DNA from: Acidimicrobiaceae bacterium
GTDB lineage: Bacteria; Actinomycetota; Acidimicrobiia; Acidimicrobiales; Ilumatobacteraceae
Assembly: GCA_947450115.1 (NCBI GenBank)
Contig: CANFUE010000001.1
Location: 62,001 to 126,000, forward strand
DNA: 64,000 bases
Reading direction: 5' to 3'
Positions within the stretch are counted from its first letter, which is position 1, and the number at the start of each line of letters is the position of its first letter. Position numbers and translations under genes: made by a program. Of the stretch, positions 60,440 through 64,000 are shown piece by piece. The notes under the pieces were generated by a model. The model had not been told where the DNA came from, did not search any database, and was given only the letters and a program-made list of their open reading frames with translations.

Positions 60440-60946
60440 TTACGACGGTTTCTGTATCCAATACCTGCGTATTGCAACCCCATCATGCTCCACGATGTTT
60501 TCGAGAACTCCGCCACGAGATTCAATGGTTTTAATAGAGCCAAGATTCTCGTTACCACAGGTGACGAGAACTTCTGATACCCCTAATTCATAAACCAACT
60601 GAAGTGATTGTCGCAAAATTTCTTTTGCAAACCCCTGTCTGCGAAACCCTGGGCGAACTCCGTACCCAATGTGTCCTCCCATGTGCAAGAGAAAGTCATT
60701 AAGGCAATGGCGAATACTTACTCGCCCAATGAGGCTCCCTCCACTTTCGGCAATCAAAAAACTTGCCGGTACACGACCCTCCACAAGATTCTGGCCTAGA
60801 GACTCATTGTGGAGAATCTCCAGATAACTAGACCAAGGCATGCCCTCGTCGTACCCAAGCAGATATTCCCAGTTCTCTTTTGCTAGTTCGACATGACCTT
60901 GTACGGCCTCAGCCTCATCAGAAATGTGAAGGGGACGAAGTTCCAT
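60440..60946 (-). CDS. GNAT family N-acetyltransferase (islet cargo)
   Basis: A 168-residue GNAT protein. Motif A is 'IGYGVRPGFRRQGFAKEILR' (Q/R-x-x-G-x-A, binding the acetyl-CoA pyrophosphate), 'SGGSLIGRVSIRHCLNDFLL' is motif D, and 'VLVTCGNENLGSIKTIESRG' is motif B with the conserved Asn. It acetylates a small amine or protein N-terminus, perhaps an antibiotic or ribosomal target; sequence cannot tell. It is the only gene in the islet bounded by the tRNA-Glu repeats. It has the same orientation as tRNA-Glu and starts about 30 bp after the tRNA's 3' end, so it could be expressed from the tRNA promoter. Origin by transfer is inferred from the repeats. Confidence 0.88.
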   Translation of the reverse strand: MELRPLHISDEAEAVQGHVELAKENWEYLLGYDEGMPWSSYLEILHNESLGQNLVEGRVPASFLIAESGGSLIGRVSIRHCLNDFLLHMGGHIGYGVRPGFRRQGFAKEILRQSLQLVYELGVSEVLVTCGNENLGSIKTIESRGGVLENIVEHDGVAIRRYWIQKPS

Positions 60947-60973
60947 CGAGTAATTAAATCACTCGTCGTCTTC

Positions 60974-61013
60974 AATTGGCAGCCCCAACGGGATTCGAAC
61001 CCGTGCCGCCACC
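60974..61013. repeat. 40-bp direct repeat, proximal copy within tRNA-Glu (att-like)
   Basis: The 3' part of the intact tRNA-Glu gene plus a few bases beyond its CCA; matches 60368-60407 without mismatch over 40 bp. Confidence 0.9.
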
Positions 61014-61052
61014 TTGAGAGGGTGGTGTCCTAGGCCACTAGACGATGGGGCC
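60977..61052 (-). tRNA. tRNA-Glu (anticodon CTC)
   Basis: A 76-nt gene including an encoded CCA (73 nt without). Acceptor GGCCCCA/TGGGGCT, anticodon loop CTCTCAA (anticodon CTC) on a CCACC/GGTGG stem, T loop TTCGAAT. Its 3' part is duplicated at 60368-60407. It lies 84 bp downstream of tRNA-Gln and near gltX. Confidence 0.95.
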
Positions 61053-61084
61053 AAGTAGCGGTCGTCAGGTTATCAGTGGGTGGG

Positions 61085-61118
61085 AAACAAAAGGCCCGAG
61101 CGCGCAAGCGTTCGGGCC
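61085..61118 (-). terminator. Intrinsic terminator after tRNA-Gln
   Basis: A 10-bp stem with one G-T type mismatch (61093-61102 with 61109-61118) and 6-nt loop, then TTTTGTTT on the minus strand. It lies about 20 nt past the 3' end of tRNA-Gln, between it and tRNA-Glu. Confidence 0.85.
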
Positions 61119-61136
61119 AACATTGTTGAGTATTTG

Positions 61137-61208
61137 CTGGGGAGCAAGGAATCGAACCCTGAATAACAGAACCAGAATCTGCTGTGTTGCCAGTTACACC
61201 ACTCCCCA
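61137..61208 (-). tRNA. tRNA-Gln (anticodon CTG)
   Basis: A 72-nt gene. Acceptor TGGGGAG/CTCCCCA, anticodon loop TTCTGGT (anticodon CTG) on a GCAGA/TCTGT stem, T loop TTCGATT, discriminator G. CCA is not encoded (CAA follows). It is transcribed toward tRNA-Glu. Confidence 0.95.
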
Positions 61209-61256
61209 ATGGAGCACCCTGATTGTATCGCCACGATGGGAAATGAAAACCGCCTA

Positions 61257-61874
61257 TTAGCCAGTGATCTTCCAAAGGTTTCCGAAGCCAATGACACGAG
61301 CAAGAGCGATTCCTACGCCCTCTTTCACATGCTTCTTGAAGGCGCTCTTCCCCGCAATAGGGCTATTAGACGAGGATGACGTTGTGGCTTCAAAGTTCCA
61401 CTCGTGAGCGGTGAGGCGTGAACGCAGCTCGTGGTACGGGTCGGTCACAATCATTATTCGTTCAATATTGGCAAAATCGGAGTCGGTCGTCACGAGTTTT
61501 CTCACATTGCGTAATGCCTCATAAGTGGAACGCGATGATGACTCTTGCAACAGATCCTCTTGTGGAACTCCTTGTTCACGCAAAAAGATTGCCGATGCCG
61601 ACGCTTCGGTAAAACGGTCACCTGGTTTGTTTCCCCCGGTGAGCACAATGCGTGGTGCAACCTTCTGCTTCCACAAATTGAACGCGTGCTCAAGCCGTGC
61701 TTTCAAAAGCGGCGAAGGAACGCCATCATATTGCGCAGCACCCATCACCACAATGGCATCAACTTGCGCAGTTGATTGCGTGCGACCAACACGCCACACT
61801 TCGAAGACTGTCAGACCCACGTATGAAGAACCGACACAAAGTACCAACGCGAGTAATTGCGCTACCCGTTTCAT
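61257..61874 (-). CDS. YdcF family (DUF218) protein
   Basis: A 205-residue protein. An N-terminal membrane helix ('QLLALVLCVGSSYVGLTVFE') precedes the DUF218/YdcF domain: 'STAQVDAIVVMGAAQYDGVP' with 'SPLLKARLEHAFNLWKQ', 'RIVLTGGNKPGDRFTEASAS', and 'ESSSRSTYEALRNVRKLV' are the recognised blocks. Some YdcF proteins bind S-adenosylmethionine and others act in vancomycin or cell-envelope responses (SanA). The topology suggests an extracytoplasmic domain. It ends just before tRNA-Gln on the same strand and follows gltX by 13 bp, thus gltX-ydcF-tRNA is one direction. Confidence 0.87.
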   Translation of the reverse strand: MKRVAQLLALVLCVGSSYVGLTVFEVWRVGRTQSTAQVDAIVVMGAAQYDGVPSPLLKARLEHAFNLWKQKVAPRIVLTGGNKPGDRFTEASASAIFLREQGVPQEDLLQESSSRSTYEALRNVRKLVTTDSDFANIERIMIVTDPYHELRSRLTAHEWNFEATTSSSSNSPIAGKSAFKKHVKEGVGIALARVIGFGNLWKITG

Positions 61875-61887
61875 AGCAAAGGTGTTT

Positions 61888-63300
61888 TTACTTTGCGAGC
61901 CGCTGCGTTGCTGCTACTAAACGAGCAAGGGTTGTTTCGCGACCCAAAAGCTCGAGCGACTCAAAAAGCGGTGGCCCCACTGTGCGGCCCGTAATGGCAA
62001 CACGAATAGGTGCTTGCACTTTTCCGAGTTTCAAACCGTGCTTTTCGCCCACCTGTTCAATCACTGCTTTCAACGCATCGTGATTCCACTCTGCAGTTGC
62101 ATAAGCAGCCGTTGTTTCACTGAGCACAGCACTCGCCCACTCATCTTTTGTTGCCTTTGCCCAAGAGGCATCGTCAATTGCGGGTTCATCGAGAAAGAAG
62201 AAGTCGACCATTGCCGGAACTTCAGTGAGTGCAGTGACACGTGTTTGCACAAGTTCTGCCATCCCACGGAAAATATCTTGTTTGAAATTACCTGCGGGCC
62301 ACGGCATGGTTTCACCGGTGAGGAATGGTTCACATTCGGCAATGAAAACTTCGAGTGGCATTTTACGAATGTATTCACCGTTGAATGCCTGCAATTTTTG
62401 AATATCAAAGAATGCCGGTGAATGGTTCACATCTTCCAAGCGGAATGTGTCAACAATGTGCTGCCAAGGAACAATTTCGGTATCGCCAGCAGGTGCCCAA
62501 CCCAAGGTCATGAGGTAGTTCACCATTGCGTCGGGAAGAATGCCTTCTTCGCGATATTGCTCAACTGCAACTTTGTCGCGGCGCTTCGACAACTTCTTGC
62601 GTTGCTCATTTACCAGCACAGGAACATGTGCCCATGTAGGCGGTGCAACATTGAGCGCATTCCAAATCATTTGTTGCTTCGGAGTGTTTGGTAAGTGTTC
62701 TTCTGCACGCACCACATGCGTGATGTTCATGATTTGGTCGTCAACTACGTTCGCGAGAAGGAACATTGGTGTTCCATTTCCGCGCAAGAGCACGAAGTCT
62801 TCGATGGTGGCATTGTCGAATTTCACTTCGCCACGCACGAGGTCGTGCACCACTGTTTCACCGCCAGGAACTCGGAATCGCAGCACACGGCCCGGGCCAG
62901 GCTCTAACCCACGGTCGCGGCTATAGCCGTCGTACCCCGGCTTGCCCGATGCTTTGGCGCGTTCTTGCACTTGTTCACCGGTGAGGTCGCAGAAATACGC
63001 CTTACCTTCTGCATGAAGCTTCATAGCCGCATCAATATGTGCCTGCGCATTTGCCGACTGGAAGTACGGCCCTTCAAATTGAGGGTGATCGTTGTTGATG
63101 CCAAGCCACGCGAGTGCGTCAATAATTCCTTGGGTCCACTGCGGTTCGTTACGCGACTCGTCGGTGTCTTCAATGCGCAAGACGAAGGTGCCGCCTTCGC
63201 GCAACGTGAGTGCCCAGTTGTACAGAGCGGTGCGGGCACCACCCACGTGGAAAAAGCCGGTGGGTGATGGAGCGAAGCGGTAGCGAGGAGTGGTTGTCAT
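61888..63300 (-). CDS. gltX: Glutamate-tRNA ligase
   Basis: A 470-residue class I aminoacyl-tRNA synthetase. The HIGH-type signature is '[20 protein letters not shown]' (HVGG) and the second is '[20 protein letters not shown]' (KLSKR). The anticodon-binding domain follows ('[20 protein letters not shown]' onward). In most actinobacteria GltX also charges tRNA-Gln with Glu for GatCAB to amidate; the tRNA-Gln and tRNA-Glu genes directly downstream on the same strand fit that non-discriminating role. A TAATCT box lies 9 nt before the ATG. Convergent overlaps are absent. Confidence 0.96.
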   Translation of the reverse strand: MTTTPRYRFAPSPTGFFHVGGARTALYNWALTLREGGTFVLRIEDTDESRNEPQWTQGIIDALAWLGINNDHPQFEGPYFQSANAQAHIDAAMKLHAEGKAYFCDLTGEQVQERAKASGKPGYDGYSRDRGLEPGPGRVLRFRVPGGETVVHDLVRGEVKFDNATIEDFVLLRGNGTPMFLLANVVDDQIMNITHVVRAEEHLPNTPKQQMIWNALNVAPPTWAHVPVLVNEQRKKLSKRRDKVAVEQYREEGILPDAMVNYLMTLGWAPAGDTEIVPWQHIVDTFRLEDVNHSPAFFDIQKLQAFNGEYIRKMPLEVFIAECEPFLTGETMPWPAGNFKQDIFRGMAELVQTRVTALTEVPAMVDFFFLDEPAIDDASWAKATKDEWASAVLSETTAAYATAEWNHDALKAVIEQVGEKHGLKLGKVQAPIRVAITGRTVGPPLFESLELLGRETTLARLVAATQRLAK

Positions 63301-63309
63301 GACCCTTGC

Positions 63310-63315
63310 AGATTA
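63310..63315 (-). promoter_or_regulatory. -10 box TAATCT (spacing 9)
   Basis: On the minus strand TAATCT ends 9 nt before the gltX ATG at 63300. An AAGGGT also precedes the ATG, so a short leader is possible. Confidence 0.35.
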
Positions 63316-63340
63316 CCGACCCCACCCCACCAAGAGTTGT

Positions 63341-63703
63341 TTAGAGCGCGAACTTTTGGAGGTCACTCAGTTCGACGAACTCCAAAGTGTGTAAATGCGT
63401 GGCGTGCAAGTTCACCTGTGGTGCATGACCCGCTTCAAAAGCTTCTTGCCAACGCATGGCACACAAGCACCAGTGATCGCCAGCCTTCAAACCTGCAAAT
63501 CCGTATTGCGGCATTGGCGTTGATAAGTCGTTGCCTGCCGCTTTGGAGAATGCAAGAAACTCATCGGTCATGACGGCGCATACTGTGTGCACACCATGGT
63601 CGTCGCCGCCTGTTTCACAGCAGCCCGTGCGGTAAAAACCAGTCATTGGATCGGTGCAACATGTTGCAATGGGTTCACCAAAAACGTTCGGCTGAGTTGT
63701 CAT
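63341..63703 (-). CDS. DUF2237 family protein
   Basis: A 120-residue protein of the DUF2237 family. It starts 'MTTQPNVFGEPIATCCTDPM' with 'TGFYRTGCCETGGDDHGVHT' and ends 'LHTLEFVELSDLQKFAL'; 'VCAVMTDEFLAFSKAAGNDL' and 'GLKAGDHWCLCAMRWQEAFE' are the family blocks. Several conserved Cys and His residues could bind metal. Function is unknown. It sits 40 bp upstream of gltX on the same strand and may share its transcript; the partial lysA lies next in that direction. Confidence 0.88.
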   Translation of the reverse strand: MTTQPNVFGEPIATCCTDPMTGFYRTGCCETGGDDHGVHTVCAVMTDEFLAFSKAAGNDLSTPMPQYGFAGLKAGDHWCLCAMRWQEAFEAGHAPQVNLHATHLHTLEFVELSDLQKFAL

Positions 63704-63738
63704 GCAATATGTCTAGCGTGAAACGGCGCCGAGAACAC

Positions 63739-64000
63739 TCAGGAGGGGTTGAGGGTGAGGAGATCTTCGTAGGTTTCGCGGCGGCGCACCACGCGGGCTT
63801 GGCCATCTTTCACAAAAATGACCGCAGGCTTGGTGACCATGTTGTAGTTCGAGGCCATGGAGTAGCCATAAGCGCCAGTAACCGGAGTAGCGAGCAAGCT
63901 GCCCACTTTAAGCTCAGCAGGAACCTGTGCCTCTTCAATCACAATGTCGCCACTTTCGCAATGCTTGCCAACAACGCGCACGCTGCGCGGCCGCAGAGCA
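63739..64000 (-). CDS. lysA: Diaminopimelate decarboxylase, C-terminal part, cut by window edge
   Basis: The last 86 codons of a PLP-dependent decarboxylase of the LysA type run in from the right edge. 'VGKHCESGDIVIEEAQVP' contains the active-site Cys-Glu-Ser-Gly-Asp region (the CESGD motif that closes the active site from the second subunit), then 'GSLLATPVTGAYGYSMASNY' with the Tyr that binds PLP phosphate and 'NMVTKPAVIFVKDGQARVV'. It makes lysine from meso-diaminopimelate. The N-terminal barrel with the PLP Lys lies outside the window. Confidence 0.93.
   Translation of the reverse strand, partial: ALRPRSVRVVGKHCESGDIVIEEAQVPAELKVGSLLATPVTGAYGYSMASNYNMVTKPAVIFVKDGQARVVRRRETYEDLLTLNPS

Larger units (their letters stand above)
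60368..61013. mobile_element. Small tRNA-Glu-linked islet carrying a GNAT gene
   Basis: The 40-bp repeats (60368-60407 and 60974-61013) bracket 566 bp that hold one gene, a GNAT acetyltransferase. One end is an intact tRNA-Glu gene, the other only its 3' part, the classic trace of site-specific integration into a tRNA 3' end. No integrase is present. It could be a remnant, or a mini-element moved by an integrase elsewhere. Confidence 0.72.

Overview
The window is one piece of a mid-GC bacterial chromosome, most likely an actinobacterium of the Acidimicrobiia (Ilumatobacteraceae-like freshwater or brackish plankton). The evidence is indirect: several F420/luciferase-type oxidoreductases, many acyl-CoA and CoA-ester enzymes, Thr/Ser-rich tails on secreted proteins, a bL37-like 28-residue ribosomal peptide, a single GluRS, a green-type DTE rhodopsin, and a strong tendency to leaderless mRNAs (TANNNT box 6-9 nt before the start codon, no Shine-Dalgarno). 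There are no rRNA genes, insertion sequences, phage genes or CRISPR arrays. Genes are packed tightly on both strands, and no gap between genes exceeds about 200 bp.

Layout. 0-9 kb: acyl-CoA synthetase (cut by the edge), BioY, acyl-CoA dehydrogenase, SDR, a free-standing lipoyl protein, a DUF305 protein, E1 beta/alpha of a 2-oxoacid or acetoin dehydrogenase, an alpha/beta hydrolase, an L,D-transpeptidase and a polyprenyl-phosphate-type glycosyltransferase. 9-20 kb: small unknowns, Rieske oxygenase, argG, M20 peptidase, secreted lipase, LLM oxidoreductase, tRNA-Leu(TAA), a RecB/Cas4-like nuclease, a VOC protein, bL37 and a lipoprotein with two copies of an HNH nuclease domain. 20-30 kb: ferredoxin, oligopeptidase B, MauE-like/flavin reductase/MBL, then a three-gene unit ending in a UGSC-family selenoprotein, mutY, MaoC hydratase, a YbhN-like membrane protein and a serine hydrolase. 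30-42 kb: acyl-CoA dehydrogenase, a 1136-residue six-module lipoprotein, HAD, a LAL-type regulator and two malyl-CoA-lyase-type CitE proteins. 42-58 kb: eIF2B-like protein, hrpB, class I fumarase, enoyl-CoA hydratase, LLM, ABC-F, SGNH lipoprotein, mscL, MFS, amidase, SDR, hydrolase, LLM and a second SGNH protein. 58-64 kb: SnoaL-like protein, rhodopsin with two tiny membrane proteins, a GNAT gene between 40-bp tRNA-derived repeats, tRNA-Glu, tRNA-Gln, YdcF, gltX, DUF2237 and lysA (cut by the edge).

Main discovery: at 26270-26794 an open reading frame passes through an in-frame TGA (26549-26551) that reads as selenocysteine in a U-G-S-C motif. An 8-bp perfect stem with a G-starting loop begins 11 nt after the TGA, as expected of a bacterial SECIS element. 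Conventional gene calling breaks this gene in two. It sits directly behind a thioredoxin-fused protein and an epoxide-hydrolase-like protein. The second notable structure is a 0.6-kb tRNA-Glu-linked islet carrying only a GNAT acetyltransferase. The third is a rhodopsin followed by a hairpin and two back-to-back tiny membrane protein genes.

Metabolic theme: an aerobic heterotroph that handles acyl-CoAs and C4/C5 CoA esters (acyl-CoA dehydrogenases, enoyl-CoA hydratase, MaoC hydratase, malyl/methylmalyl-CoA lyase homologues, fumarase), with light-driven proton pumping as a supplement.
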